The notes beneath the pieces were generated by a model. That model searched no databases. It saw only the letters and a list, made by a program, of their open reading frames with translations, and had not been told where the DNA came from. Positions 33,372 through 42,172 of a stretch of DNA of 64,000 bases are shown here, one piece after another (the first letter of the stretch is position 1; each line of letters begins with the position of its first letter). The stretch covers positions 1 through 64,000 of the forward strand of contig NZ_PVUF01000009.1 of NCBI RefSeq assembly GCF_003003215.1, in the 5' to 3' direction. A program made the position numbers and the translations under genes. This DNA is from Tritonibacter scottomollicae (lineage in GTDB: Bacteria; Pseudomonadota; Alphaproteobacteria; Rhodobacterales; Rhodobacteraceae).

Positions 33372-33571
33372 CCGGGTGCAGGCGAGACGGGGGCCCTCCC
33401 GCCCCAACGGGTGCCTTGCCCTGCGGCAAGCCCCCCTGGTTGCGTTGGGCCGGGCCTTCCGCCCCGGTCCGGGGCGGAAGGCCGCACCGCGCGCCCCACG
33501 GGCGCGCGGTGCCACCCCCAACCGACAGGCCTGTGCCTCTGGCGCAGGGCGGACGGGCGGGAGCCCTCCCC
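33372..33571. repeat. Composite mosaic repeat bounded by inverted GGGCGGGAG modules
   Basis: The left end (GACGGGGGCCCTCCCGCCCC, 33386-33405) is roughly the inverse of the right end (GGGCGGGAGCCCTCCC, 33555-33570), so a 200-base block is flanked by imperfect inverted repeats. Inside are CCCCAACGG and two tandem triloop hairpins. The modules CCCAACGG and GGGCGGGAGCC recur about 30 bases apart at 54232-54290 and 60488-60545. Confidence 0.65.
33453..33512. repeat. Two adjacent perfect palindromes with three-base loops
   Basis: First hairpin: 14-bp arms at 33453-33466 and 33470-33483, loop GTC. Second: 13-bp arms at 33484-33496 and 33500-33512, loop CAC. They abut without a gap, and neither is followed by a T run. 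Confidence 0.9.
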
Positions 33572-33687
33572 CTTTGCCACGCACTCCACTCTGACCGATT
33601 GGTACATCTTGCGAAATTGTACCCGTGCCGCATTCTCGTTGCCCTGTGCTTGACCATGCGCGACAACCGCCGGGGAGGCACACACCG

Positions 33688-34650
33688 ATGCGTACAGCAC
33701 TGATCAATTCGAATGTTCTCGGCATCCTCGCCGCGATTGGCGCCGCCGTCGCCTTCTCCGTGATTGATGTGACCTTCAAGTTTCTCTCCGACGGTTATCC
33801 GCTCTACCAGGTGGTGTTCTTCCGTTCTGTTGTGGCGCTGGCCCTGCTGCTGGCGATCATCATCCCGCTGGAGGGCGGCTATCGCATCCTGCGGACACGC
33901 AACACGCGGTTGCACCTGATGCGGGTCGCCGCTGTGGCCTTTGCCAATATCTCCTTTTTCTCCGGTCTTGCGGTCTTGCCCCTGGCCGAAGCGGTGGCCA
34001 TTGCCTTTGCGACACCACTGATCGTCACCATCCTCTCCGTCCTGTTTCTGAAGGAACGCGTCGGACCCTGGCGTTGGGGCGCCGTCATTGTGGGGTTCAG
34101 TGGCATCCTGGTGATCGTCAAACCCGGCATGGACGCGTTTCAGCCCTATGCGCTGCTGCCCTTCTTCGGCTCCTGTGGTTATGCGACGCTGCATATCCTG
34201 ACCCGACGCGCCGGTGGATCTGACAAGGCGGCAACGCTGTCCTTCTATCCCACCCTCGGGTTTCTGATCATCAGCGCCCTCGCCGGCCTGATCTTCGGCC
34301 ATGGCAATTGGGCCACCGGCGCTCCGCTTACGGATGTGGTACTCAAACCCTGGGCCTGGCCCGACGGCTTTGAGTGGGGCATTTTTGCCGTCGCCGGGGT
34401 GTCAGGCGCAATCGGCGGCTATCTGGTTGGTCAAGCCTATCGCATGTGCGAGGCCGGGCTGGTGGCACCTTTTGAATATATCGCCATGCCGCTGGCTGTG
34501 GTCTGGGGGGTTCTGGTGTTTGCAGAATGGCCGGATCAGTCCGTCTGGCTCGGCTCGGCCTTGATTATCGGCGCCGGTCTTGTTTCTCTCTGGCGTGAAA
34601 CCCGCACCCCCGGCCCGCCGCCACGTCCGCGGCCCCGTTCCTCCGGCTAG
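33688..34650 (+). CDS. DMT-family transporter (EamA-type exporter)
   Basis: A 320-residue inner-membrane protein with ten predicted helices in two EamA repeats (first repeat ending KERVGPWRWGAVIVGFSGIL, second repeat ending WLGSALIIGAGLVSLWRE). Family members export metabolites and amino-acid derivatives; the substrate is unknown. GGGGAGG is about 9 bases before the ATG at 33688. The C-terminal tail is rich in proline and arginine (PGPPPRPRPRSSG). It is 14 bases upstream of the HAD gene and may belong to that operon. Confidence 0.9.
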   Translation: MRTALINSNVLGILAAIGAAVAFSVIDVTFKFLSDGYPLYQVVFFRSVVALALLLAIIIPLEGGYRILRTRNTRLHLMRVAAVAFANISFFSGLAVLPLAEAVAIAFATPLIVTILSVLFLKERVGPWRWGAVIVGFSGILVIVKPGMDAFQPYALLPFFGSCGYATLHILTRRAGGSDKAATLSFYPTLGFLIISALAGLIFGHGNWATGAPLTDVVLKPWAWPDGFEWGIFAVAGVSGAIGGYLVGQAYRMCEAGLVAPFEYIAMPLAVVWGVLVFAEWPDQSVWLGSALIIGAGLVSLWRETRTPGPPPRPRPRSSG

Positions 34651-34664
34651 AAAGGCCTGCCCTT

Positions 34665-35285
34665 ATGTCCATCACCGCCGTCGTCTTTGATATCGGTCAC
34701 GTTCTACTCGAATGGGAGCCGGAGCGTTTTTACGACCGCCTCATTGGCGAGCCGCGCCGCACCGCCCTGTTCAAGGAGGTCGATCTGCATGGCGCCAACC
34801 TCGACGTCGACCGTGGCCACCCGTTCCGCGAGACGATCTATGGCCTTGCCGACAAACATCCCGACTGGGCCGAGGAAATCCGCCACTGGCACGACAGCTG
34901 GATCAAGATGGCCAGCCCGGAAATCCCCCATTCGGTGCGCTTGCTGCGGGCGCTGAAGGCCAAGGGCGTGCCGGTCTATGCGTTGACCAATTTCGGTGCG
35001 GAGACCTTCGTGATCGCGCAAACGCATTATCCGTTCCTGCGCGAATTCGATCAGGCCTTTGTCTCCGCCCATCTGCGCTGCATCAAGCCGGATGCGGAGA
35101 TCTATGCGCAGCTGGAACAGGGCACCGGGCGCCGCCCCGATGAGCTGCTGTTCACCGACGACCGACCCGAAAATATCACCGCCGCCGCCGTGCGCGGCTG
35201 GAAAACCCATCTGTTCGACCAGCCCGAAACCTGGGCCGCGCGGTTGGTTGCAGAGGGGCTACTGACTGAAGAGGAAGCGCAATGA
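34665..35285 (+). CDS. HAD-superfamily phosphatase (subfamily IA)
   Basis: A 206-residue haloacid-dehalogenase-like hydrolase. Motif I is VVFDIGHVLLEW (the DxG form seen in YihX-like members, with the second Asp replaced), motif II is YALTNFG, the conserved lysine lies in RCIKPDAEIY, and the acidic motif IV is FTDDRPENI. It probably removes phosphate from a small metabolite. It overlaps the next gene by ATGA. Confidence 0.9.
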   Translation: MSITAVVFDIGHVLLEWEPERFYDRLIGEPRRTALFKEVDLHGANLDVDRGHPFRETIYGLADKHPDWAEEIRHWHDSWIKMASPEIPHSVRLLRALKAKGVPVYALTNFGAETFVIAQTHYPFLREFDQAFVSAHLRCIKPDAEIYAQLEQGTGRRPDELLFTDDRPENITAAAVRGWKTHLFDQPETWAARLVAEGLLTEEEAQ

Positions 35286-36199
35286 GCCTGACCAACATTG
35301 AATTCGACCAAGGAGAGGCCTTGCTGGACTGGGTCACGCTGAGTGATGCGCTTGCCGAGGGGCACAGCCATCCCAAGGCAAAGGTCGACGACACGTTTCT
35401 CTACCGGGGCGACGATACGCTGCTGTCGCGGTCTGCCTGGATCGACGGGCTGGGCATCGCCGTCAAGACCGCGATGATCTTCCCCGGCAACCCGGACCGC
35501 AATCTGCCGGTGGTGAACGGCGGCGTGAGCCTGTTCAACGACACCAACGGCCTGCTGGAAGCGCTGGTGGATTTCCATCTGGTCACCAAGTGGAAAACCG
35601 CCGGAGACAGCCTGCTGGGCGCGCGTCGTCTGGCCAATCCGGACGCGAAAGAAATCTTGATTGTCGGCGCCGGCACGGTTGCGGGCACCCTGATCGAAGC
35701 CTTCTCGGCCGTCTGGCCCGATGCGCAGATCCGCGTGTGGAACCGCACCACCGCCAAGGCCGAGGCGCTGGCGGCGGACCACCCCGGCACCGCGGTCGCC
35801 ACCGATCTGCCGCAGGCTGTGTCGGCCGCCGACATTATCCTGACCTGTACCATGTCAACCGAACCGGTGATCCGCGGCGAGTGGCTGCGGCCCGGCCAAC
35901 ACCTCAACATGATTGGCGCCTATCGACCCGACATGCGCGAGGCCGACGATGCGGCGCTGGCAAAGTCCCAGATCTATTGCGACAGTTTTGACACCACGCT
36001 GGACCATATCGGCGAGTTCAAAATCCCCCTGGCCGCCGGAACGTTGCAGCGATCCGATGTGCTGGCGGATTTCTACAACATCGCGCAATTCCCGGCCTAT
36101 GATCCGCAGGCGATCACCCTGTTCAAGAACGGCGGCGGTGCGCATCTCGACCTGATGGTCAGCCGTCATATTCTGGATCTCTGGACCCAAAGTGAATGA
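35282..36199 (+). CDS. Ornithine cyclodeaminase / mu-crystallin family protein
   Basis: A 305-residue NAD(P)-dependent enzyme of the ornithine cyclodeaminase/mu-crystallin family, which includes ornithine cyclodeaminase, alanine dehydrogenase and ketimine reductases. Seen: GIAVKTAMIFPGNP, the nucleotide loop ILIVGAGTVAGTLIEAF (GxGxxxG), CTMSTEPVIRGEWLRPGQHLN in pieces, and GAYRPDMREADD. The reaction cannot be fixed by eye, since key substrate residues differ among the subfamilies. It is coupled by ATGA to both the HAD gene before and the hydrolase gene after. Confidence 0.88.
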   Translation: MSLTNIEFDQGEALLDWVTLSDALAEGHSHPKAKVDDTFLYRGDDTLLSRSAWIDGLGIAVKTAMIFPGNPDRNLPVVNGGVSLFNDTNGLLEALVDFHLVTKWKTAGDSLLGARRLANPDAKEILIVGAGTVAGTLIEAFSAVWPDAQIRVWNRTTAKAEALAADHPGTAVATDLPQAVSAADIILTCTMSTEPVIRGEWLRPGQHLNMIGAYRPDMREADDAALAKSQIYCDSFDTTLDHIGEFKIPLAAGTLQRSDVLADFYNIAQFPAYDPQAITLFKNGGGAHLDLMVSRHILDLWTQSE

Positions 36200-37131
36200 T
36201 CTGGCTGCCGGTCATTGGCCTTCTGCTCCTGAGCCTGTTGTTCCTGCCCTCGGTACAGGAAACCCTGCGCAGCCCAATGACGGAGTCGATGCGCCGCTTT
36301 GCCCGTGGCAGCTTTGCTGAGCTGAGCGAGGGGATGACCCATTTCTACTGGATCGGACCAGAACGCGGTCCGGTTGCGGTCTGCGTGCATGGCATCACCA
36401 CCCCCTCAGAAGGGCTGGTGCCACTGGCCGAGGAACTGGCAAAAACCGGATACCGGGTGCTGCTCTATGATCTCTACGGGCGCGGGCTGTCGGACCATGT
36501 GTCGGGAGCGCAGGACCGCGCCTTCTTTCACCAGCAACTGCAGGATCTTCTGGCGCATGAGGGCGTGGTGGAGGACTTCACGCTTATTGGTTATTCCGCC
36601 GGAGGATGCATCGCCACCTCCTTTGCCGCCGAGAACCTGCCACGGGTGCGCCAGCTGATCCTGATCGCCTCGGTCGGGCTGCATTCACCGACGTCTCCGG
36701 TCGCGAGCTTCATGGAGCACCGCCCCGGCCTGCGCGACCTGTTCCTGCGCTGGACCTATCCGATGGCGGCGCGGCGCTACCTTCGCAGTCACCTGACAGA
36801 CAGCGATACCCCGCCCGACGTGATCCGTGCGCAGGTGGCGCAGACCCGGCGGCGGGGCTTTTTTCCCTCCAACCTGGCGGCCATGCGCGGCATCCTGCGT
36901 GATGATTTTGGCCCCGAGCACCGGCTGTTTCATCTTCAGGGCCTGCCGGTCCTGGCAATCTGGGGCGGCGCGGATCGGATCATCCCCGGCCATGTGATCG
37001 GGCGGCTGGCGGAGATCAACCGTTCCGCCAAGCAGGACGTGGTTGAAGGCGCCGGACATGGCGTGGTCTACACCCACCCGCAGGAGGTGGCGCGGGTCAT
37101 CTCCGACAACATTCGTCACGGTCTGCACTAA
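36196..37131 (+). CDS. Membrane-anchored alpha/beta hydrolase
   Basis: A 311-residue alpha/beta hydrolase with an N-terminal hydrophobic segment (IWLPVIGLLLLSLLFLP) that likely anchors it to the inner membrane. The nucleophile is in LIGYSAGGCIA, the oxyanion HG pair in VCVHGITTPSEG, the acid in IWGGADRIIPG, and the histidine in GAGHGVVYTHPQE. The substrate is unknown. It is the last gene of the HAD/OCD/hydrolase operon, overlapping by ATGA, and converges on the MFS gene 39 bases away. Confidence 0.88.
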   Translation: MIWLPVIGLLLLSLLFLPSVQETLRSPMTESMRRFARGSFAELSEGMTHFYWIGPERGPVAVCVHGITTPSEGLVPLAEELAKTGYRVLLYDLYGRGLSDHVSGAQDRAFFHQQLQDLLAHEGVVEDFTLIGYSAGGCIATSFAAENLPRVRQLILIASVGLHSPTSPVASFMEHRPGLRDLFLRWTYPMAARRYLRSHLTDSDTPPDVIRAQVAQTRRRGFFPSNLAAMRGILRDDFGPEHRLFHLQGLPVLAIWGGADRIIPGHVIGRLAEINRSAKQDVVEGAGHGVVYTHPQEVARVISDNIRHGLH

Positions 37132-37170
37132 GCTGCACGGGCTGCGCCATCCGCTTGCCCCGGCTGACGC

Positions 37171-38412
37171 TCAGACCGCCGGGGCCACCGGCAAGGGGCG
37201 TTCGCGCACCGGCAGATGCACGATGGCGCTGAAGGCGCCGACGCCCACACCGATCCACCACACCATGGTGTAATCGCCGTAGATGTCATACATCCGACCG
37301 CCCAACCACACGCCGAGGAAGCCGCCGATCTGGTGGCTGAGGAAGACGATACCATAGAGCGTGCCCATGTAGCGCAGCCCATAGATATGCGCCACGAGGC
37401 CAGAGGTCAGTGGCACCGTCGCCAGCCACAATGACCCCATCGCAACCGAGAAGATAATCACCGACAACGGCGTGATCGGCAGCAGGATGAAGGCCCCCGC
37501 CACAATGGTGCGCGCGGTATAGATCCCCGCCAGCAGGTACTTCTTGGAATAATGCTTGCCTGCCCAGCCTGCCAGCAGCGTGCCGCCCACATTGGCCAGA
37601 CCGATGAGCGAGATCGACACCGCCCCCAGCGCCGAGGTGGTGGTGATCCCCAGCCCATGCAGCATACCACCCGGCATGATCGGGCCGCACATCTCTGTCA
37701 CAAAGGCCGGGAAATGCGCGGTGACAAAGGCCAGCTGATAGCCGCAGCTGAAAAACCCGAGGAAGATCAGCGTGTAGGACGGATCGCGAAAGGCTTTCTT
37801 GAGGATCGCGCCCATGCTCTCTTCCAGTTCCGCCTTGCCGGCGGAAACCGGCGCTCGCATCAGCGGCAGCGACAGGATCAGCGCCAGCACCACGCCGGCA
37901 AAGACCAGGAACACCGATTGCCAGGACATCAGCCCCAGCAGATATTCCGCCGTCGGCGCGCCAAAGATCTGCCCCGCCGAGCCTGCCGCGGTGACGATCG
38001 CCAGCGACATGGAGCGGTTCTCGTCCGAGCTGGCACGGCCCACCACCGCAAGCACCACGCCAAAGCCGGTGCCCGCAACGCCAAAGCCCACCAGCCATTC
38101 GTAGCTCTGCATTTCAAACGGGGTGGTGGCGCCGGAGCTGAGCACCAGACCGGCGGCATAGATCACCGCGCCGATGATGATCGCCTTGCGGTCGCCGATC
38201 TTCTCGGCGATGGCGCCAAAGATCGGCTGACCGATGCCCCAGGCGAGGTTCTGGATGGCAATGGCGAGGGAGAATTCACTGCGCAACCAGCCGAAATCCT
38301 CGGCAATCGGGATCTGGAACACCCCAAAGGAGGCGCGCACGGCAAAGCTGACCATGATGATCAGGCAGCCCACCAAAAGGACGGGCGTGAACAGGGGGGC
38401 GGGGCGGTCCAT
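37171..38412 (-). CDS. Major facilitator superfamily transporter
   Basis: A 413-residue protein with twelve membrane segments, resembling monocarboxylate/oxalate-formate type MFS carriers. Seen: N-terminal MVSFAVRASFGVFQIPIAED, the segment FGAIAEKIGDRKAIIIGAVI (motif A variant), and YGLRYMGTLYGIVFLSHQIG in the second half, typical of this group. The substrate is probably a small organic acid, but unproven. It is divergent from zapE across 158 bases that hold its promoter. Confidence 0.9.
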   Translation of the reverse strand: MDRPAPLFTPVLLVGCLIIMVSFAVRASFGVFQIPIAEDFGWLRSEFSLAIAIQNLAWGIGQPIFGAIAEKIGDRKAIIIGAVIYAAGLVLSSGATTPFEMQSYEWLVGFGVAGTGFGVVLAVVGRASSDENRSMSLAIVTAAGSAGQIFGAPTAEYLLGLMSWQSVFLVFAGVVLALILSLPLMRAPVSAGKAELEESMGAILKKAFRDPSYTLIFLGFFSCGYQLAFVTAHFPAFVTEMCGPIMPGGMLHGLGITTTSALGAVSISLIGLANVGGTLLAGWAGKHYSKKYLLAGIYTARTIVAGAFILLPITPLSVIIFSVAMGSLWLATVPLTSGLVAHIYGLRYMGTLYGIVFLSHQIGGFLGVWLGGRMYDIYGDYTMVWWIGVGVGAFSAIVHLPVRERPLPVAPAV

Positions 38413-38570
38413 GGCGGTCTCCGGTTCTTGTTGCGCGACAGTGTGGCGATCCGGCAGCGGCCGTCAATTCAGGAGTTTTGTGTGCATACATCAGAAAAAT
38501 TGAACACTCAGGCGCGCTCGCCGTGCCCGTGCCGCTTTCCTTTGCAAAATCATCCCGCTATGGCTGGACC

Positions 38571-39641
38571 ATGACACATATGACTGACCTCTATCAGGCC
38601 CGCGTCGATGCCGGGCAGATCCAGCCGGACCCAGCGCAAGAGGCGGTCCTGCCGGAGTTTGACCGCATCGCCGAAGGCCTGCGCGCCGAGCCGGTCAAGC
38701 GCGGCCTGTTCCGCAAGGCAGTGCGACCGGAGGTCAAGGGGCTCTATCTCTGGGGCGGCGTCGGGCGTGGCAAGTCGATGCTGATGGATCTCTTTGTCGA
38801 GAGCCTCGACGATATTCCCAGCCGCCGGGTGCATTTTCATGCCTTCATGCAGGAAATCCACGCCAAGATGCACCTCGCCCGTGAGGCCGGCACCGAGGAT
38901 GCGCTGGCGCCGGTGGTGGCAGACGTGGTGGCCTCGGTGCGCTTGTTGGCGTTTGACGAGATGCAGATCACCGATATCACCGATGCGATGATCGTCGGCC
39001 GCCTATTCGAGGCGCTGTTCGAGGCTGGCGTGGTGGTGGTGACCACCTCCAACCGGGTGCCGGATGATCTTTATAAGAACGGGCTGAACCGGCAGCTGTT
39101 CCTGCCCTTCATCGACCTCATCAAAGAGAAGATGCAGGTGCATGAAATGGTCAGCCCGAAGGACTATCGGCAGGATCGTCTGACCGGCTCTCGGGTCTAT
39201 TTCACGCCGCTGAACGCCGACACCCGCGCCGAGATGGAAGAGATCTGGCGCGATCTGACCGGCGGCGCGGCGGAGCCGTTGGTGCTGACTGTGAAGGGCC
39301 GCGAGGTCACCCTGCCCGCCTATCGCAACGGGGTGGCGCGGGCGACATTCTACGACCTCTGCGGCACCATGCTGGGCCCGGGCGACTACCTGGCGGTGGC
39401 CGATGCGGTAAAGGTTCTGGTGCTGGAGAACATCCCCAGCCTCGGGCGTAATAACTTCAACGAGGCCAAGCGGTTCGTGACCCTGATCGACGCCCTCTAC
39501 GAGGCGCGCGTGCGGCTCATTTGCTCGGCGGCTGCAGAGCCGGAGTTCCTCTATATGGAGGGCGACGGCGCCTTTGAATTCGAACGCACCGCCTCGCGCC
39601 TGCGGGAAATGCAGGACAAGGACTGGGGGCGCGGGGATTGA
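38571..39641 (+). CDS. zapE: Cell division protein ZapE (AFG1-like ATPase)
   Basis: A 356-residue P-loop ATPase of the AFG1/ZapE family, which in bacteria associates with the division ring. Walker A is LWGGVGRGKSMLMD, Walker B is LLAFDEMQITDITDAM, and VHFHAFMQEIHAKM, SNRVPDDLYKNGLNRQLFLP and the late EAKRFVTLIDALYE are family signatures. Two in-frame ATGs (38571 and 38580) precede TDLYQARVDAGQI; neither has a strong ribosome binding site. A much earlier Met in the frame is not supported. It converges on folC with a repeat between. Confidence 0.94.
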   Translation: MTHMTDLYQARVDAGQIQPDPAQEAVLPEFDRIAEGLRAEPVKRGLFRKAVRPEVKGLYLWGGVGRGKSMLMDLFVESLDDIPSRRVHFHAFMQEIHAKMHLAREAGTEDALAPVVADVVASVRLLAFDEMQITDITDAMIVGRLFEALFEAGVVVVTTSNRVPDDLYKNGLNRQLFLPFIDLIKEKMQVHEMVSPKDYRQDRLTGSRVYFTPLNADTRAEMEEIWRDLTGGAAEPLVLTVKGREVTLPAYRNGVARATFYDLCGTMLGPGDYLAVADAVKVLVLENIPSLGRNNFNEAKRFVTLIDALYEARVRLICSAAAEPEFLYMEGDGAFEFERTASRLREMQDKDWGRGD

Positions 39642-39651
39642 AGCCGGAGCT

Positions 39652-39709
39652 GGGGGCGCTGCCCCCGGCCCTTTGGGCCTCCCCCGAGGTATTTCCGAAA
39701 AGATGAAGG
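39652..39709. repeat. Tandem triloop hairpins plus inverted TTCATCTTTTCC-family repeat, copy 3
   Basis: GGGGGC-GCT-GCCCCC (39652-39666) is followed directly by GGCCC-TTT-GGGCC (39667-39679) and then by the inverse of the repeat seen at 4180 and 13122 (GAGGTATTTCCGAAAAGATG, ending at 39709). It fills the gap between the convergent zapE and folC genes. Confidence 0.8.
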
Positions 39710-39720
39710 CGCGGTGGGTA

Positions 39721-40992
39721 TTAGCCGTTTTCGCGCAGGATATTGCCCGCGAGATAGAGCGAGCCGCAGATCAGCACTCGGCAATCGGGATCGCGGGCCA
39801 GGATCGCGTCCAGCGCCGCCGCAACGCTCTCGGCCTCCTGTGCCGCAAGCCCCACGGAGGCCGCCGCAGCCGCCGTGTCTACCGCGCTGAGCGTCGCCGC
39901 TTCGCCGGGGATCGACACTGCGGTCAGACTGTCGGCCTGGGCTGCAAGGGGGCGCATATAGCCGGTCACATCTTTGGTGTTGAGCATGCCGCAGATCAGA
40001 TGCGTCGGACGTTTGGGCAGCTTGGCCAGCACATCGGCGAGCGCAATCCCGGCGGCGGCGTTGTGACCGCCATCGAGCCATAGCTCTGCCGCGCCTGCGG
40101 CCTCGACCAGCGGGCCGGTTTTGAGGCGTTGCATGCGGGCGGGCCATTCGGCGCCGGTCATCGCAGCCTCGCAGGCGGCCTCATCCGCGCCGAGGTGACG
40201 CAGCACTGCCAGCGCTGCCCCGGCGTTTTGCACTTGATGCGCGCCCATCAATGCGGGAAGTGGCAGATCCAGCAGACCGCGTTCGTCCTGATAGACCAGA
40301 CGGCCACGTTCCTCATGGACATGCCAGTGCTGACCATAGGCAATCACCGGTGCGCCCAGGCGCAGGGCGGTGTCTTCGATGACCTCCATCGCCTCGTCGG
40401 GTTGCGGGCCGACCACCACCGGCACGCCGCGCTTGATGATGCCCGCCTTCTCGCCTGCGATCTTGGCCAGCGTGTTGCCAAGGAATTGTTCATGGTCGAT
40501 GGAAATCGGCGTAATCACCGAGACTTCGGGCGTGATGACATTGGTGGCGTCGAGCCGCCCGCCAAGGCCAACCTCCAGCAGGGTGTAATCCGCAGAGCTC
40601 CGCGAAAACGCCAGCAGCCCCGCCACGGTGGTGATCTCGAAATAGGTGATCGTCTCGTCGCCATTGGCGCTGTAGCACTCGTCCAGCACCTGCGTCAGGT
40701 GATCCTCGGAGATCAGATCGCCCGCCAAACGAATGCGTTCGTGAAAGCGTGCCAAATGAGGCGAGGTATAGGCGTGCACGGATTTGCCCCAGCCCTCAAG
40801 CCCGGCGCGGATCATCGCCTGGGTGGAGCCCTTGCCATTGGTGCCGGCGATATGGACCACCGGCGGCAGCTTGTCCTGCGGGTTGTCCAGGGCCGCCAGC
40901 AGGCGCCAGACCCGATCCAGCGTCAGGTCGATGATCTTCGGGTGAAGCGCCATCATGCGGGCGAGGATGGCGTCGGAGGTCTGGTCAGTCAT
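39721..40992 (-). CDS. folC: Bifunctional dihydrofolate synthase / folylpolyglutamate synthase
   Basis: A 423-residue Mur-ligase-like enzyme that adds glutamate to dihydropteroate and to folates. The P-loop is VVHIAGTNGKGSTQAMIRA; TSPHLARFHERIRL, FEITTVAGLLAF, LEVGLGGRLDATNVI and ITPISIDHEQFLG follow in family order, and the ADP-binding glycine region LWLDGGHNAAAG is in the C-terminal domain. It lies downstream of accD on the same strand, the conserved accD-folC arrangement of alphaproteobacteria, with a large inverted repeat between. Confidence 0.96.
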   Translation of the reverse strand: MTDQTSDAILARMMALHPKIIDLTLDRVWRLLAALDNPQDKLPPVVHIAGTNGKGSTQAMIRAGLEGWGKSVHAYTSPHLARFHERIRLAGDLISEDHLTQVLDECYSANGDETITYFEITTVAGLLAFSRSSADYTLLEVGLGGRLDATNVITPEVSVITPISIDHEQFLGNTLAKIAGEKAGIIKRGVPVVVGPQPDEAMEVIEDTALRLGAPVIAYGQHWHVHEERGRLVYQDERGLLDLPLPALMGAHQVQNAGAALAVLRHLGADEAACEAAMTGAEWPARMQRLKTGPLVEAAGAAELWLDGGHNAAAGIALADVLAKLPKRPTHLICGMLNTKDVTGYMRPLAAQADSLTAVSIPGEAATLSAVDTAAAAASVGLAAQEAESVAAALDAILARDPDCRVLICGSLYLAGNILRENG

Positions 40993-41044
40993 CTGGCGTG
41001 ATCCGGTCTGATCACGGAGCGAGGCGGTGCCACATGCGATGAGA

Positions 41045-41110
41045 GCAGCGCCCGTCCCGTCGGGGTGGAAGCGAAGCGCCCGTCCGGGTTGAGGGCGGGA
41101 CGGGCGCTGC
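41045..41110. repeat. Inverted repeat between accD and folC
   Basis: Perfect 15-bp arms GCAGCGCCCGTCCCG (41045-41059) and CGGGACGGGCGCTGC (41096-41110) enclose 36 bases that contain another GCGCCCGTCC. It shares its GGCAGCGCC-type end with the repeat at 14208. It separates the codirectional accD and folC genes and may tune folC expression. Confidence 0.8.
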
Positions 41111-41153
41111 CCGACCTTCGGTCAGGCAAGACTTACAATGAAGGGACGCAGGC

Positions 41154-42110
41154 TTATTTGTCTTCGCCCGATGCGTCCTCTGCGGGCGCTTTTTCGTCTT
41201 TTTCGACCGAAATCTGTTCCGGCTCCGGATCCGGCGCGGGCAGGTCCCCGTGCACTTGCGGCGGCAGGCCCATCAACATCCGGATGATGGTGACCAGCTC
41301 GCCGCGCATCGCGGTGCGCGGTGTCACGCGGTCCAGCATGCCGTGATCCAGCAGGTATTCCGCGCGCTGGAACCCGTCAGGCAGCTTTTCACGGATGGTC
41401 TGTTCAATCACGCGGGGACCGGCAAAGCAGATCAGCGCGTTGGGTTCGGAAATATGCACATCGCCCAGCATCGCGTAGGACGCGGTGACGCCACCGGTGG
41501 TCGGATGGGTCAGCACGACGATATAGGGCAGGCCCGCCTCTTTCAGCATCTCGATCGCAACGGTGGTGCGCGGCATCTGCATCAGGGAAAGGATGCCCTC
41601 CTGCATGCGGGCGCCACCGGCGGCGGAGAACAGAACCAGCGGGCGGTGCAGCTTCACAGCCTCTTCGGCGGCGGCGATGATGGCGTTGCCGACATACATG
41701 CCCATGGAGCCCGCCATGAAGGAGAAATCCTGCGCCGCGGCCACGATCGGGGTGCGGCCAATCTCGCCGGTGGCGACCAGCATCGCTTCCTTTTCGCCAG
41801 TGGTCCGCTGTGCGGTGCGCAGCCGATCCGGATAGCGTTTCTGATCGCGGAACTTCAGCGGATCCACCACGGGCTCCGGCACCTTGACCTCTGCGAAGAT
41901 GCCGCCATCAAACAGCGCGTCAAAGCGATCCCGCGGCGTGATGTGCATGTGGTGCCCGCAGTTGGTGCAGACGTTCTGATTGTCGCTCAACTCGCGGTGA
42001 AACAGCATGGTGCCGCAGTCGTCGCATTTCTTCCACAGGTTCTCGGGCACTTCGCGGCGCGAAAAGATCGAGTTGATCCTGGGACGGACGTAGTTGGTGA
42101 TCCAGTTCAT
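41154..42110 (-). CDS. accD: Acetyl-CoA carboxylase carboxyltransferase subunit beta
   Basis: The 318-residue beta subunit of the carboxyltransferase that makes malonyl-CoA for fatty acid synthesis; it acts with AccA. The N-terminal four-cysteine zinc ribbon is complete ([15 protein letters not shown] ... [10 protein letters not shown]), followed by the crotonase-like core with [39 protein letters not shown] and [20 protein letters not shown]. The start is the ATG at 42110 with GAGG 8 bases upstream. The C-terminal 35 residues are acidic and low complexity, as is common. Confidence 0.97.
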   Translation of the reverse strand: MNWITNYVRPRINSIFSRREVPENLWKKCDDCGTMLFHRELSDNQNVCTNCGHHMHITPRDRFDALFDGGIFAEVKVPEPVVDPLKFRDQKRYPDRLRTAQRTTGEKEAMLVATGEIGRTPIVAAAQDFSFMAGSMGMYVGNAIIAAAEEAVKLHRPLVLFSAAGGARMQEGILSLMQMPRTTVAIEMLKEAGLPYIVVLTHPTTGGVTASYAMLGDVHISEPNALICFAGPRVIEQTIREKLPDGFQRAEYLLDHGMLDRVTPRTAMRGELVTIIRMLMGLPPQVHGDLPAPDPEPEQISVEKDEKAPAEDASGEDK

Positions 42111-42172
42111 CAAATGGCCTCTGCCTGATTGGCGTTGCGTCCCCAGATAAGGTGACTTTCAGTCAATTGCAA

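Larger units (their letters stand above)
33035..33687. other. Long repeat-rich intergenic region
   Basis: 653 bases without a supportable gene. It contains GGGGG-TAT-CCCCC at 33199-33211, CCCCC-N5-GGGGG at 33240-33254, and a composite repeat at about 33372-33571 with two large perfect hairpins (annotated separately). Open frames on both strands across it are built from the GC repeats and lack ribosome binding sites. The last part (33600-33687) is the promoter and leader of the DMT transporter gene. Confidence 0.6.

Noticed and set aside
33150-33640. Open frames across the repeat-rich gap on both strands
   Set aside because: They are translations of GC palindromes (runs of Pro, Arg, Gly), with no start signal; the region is better explained as repeat.
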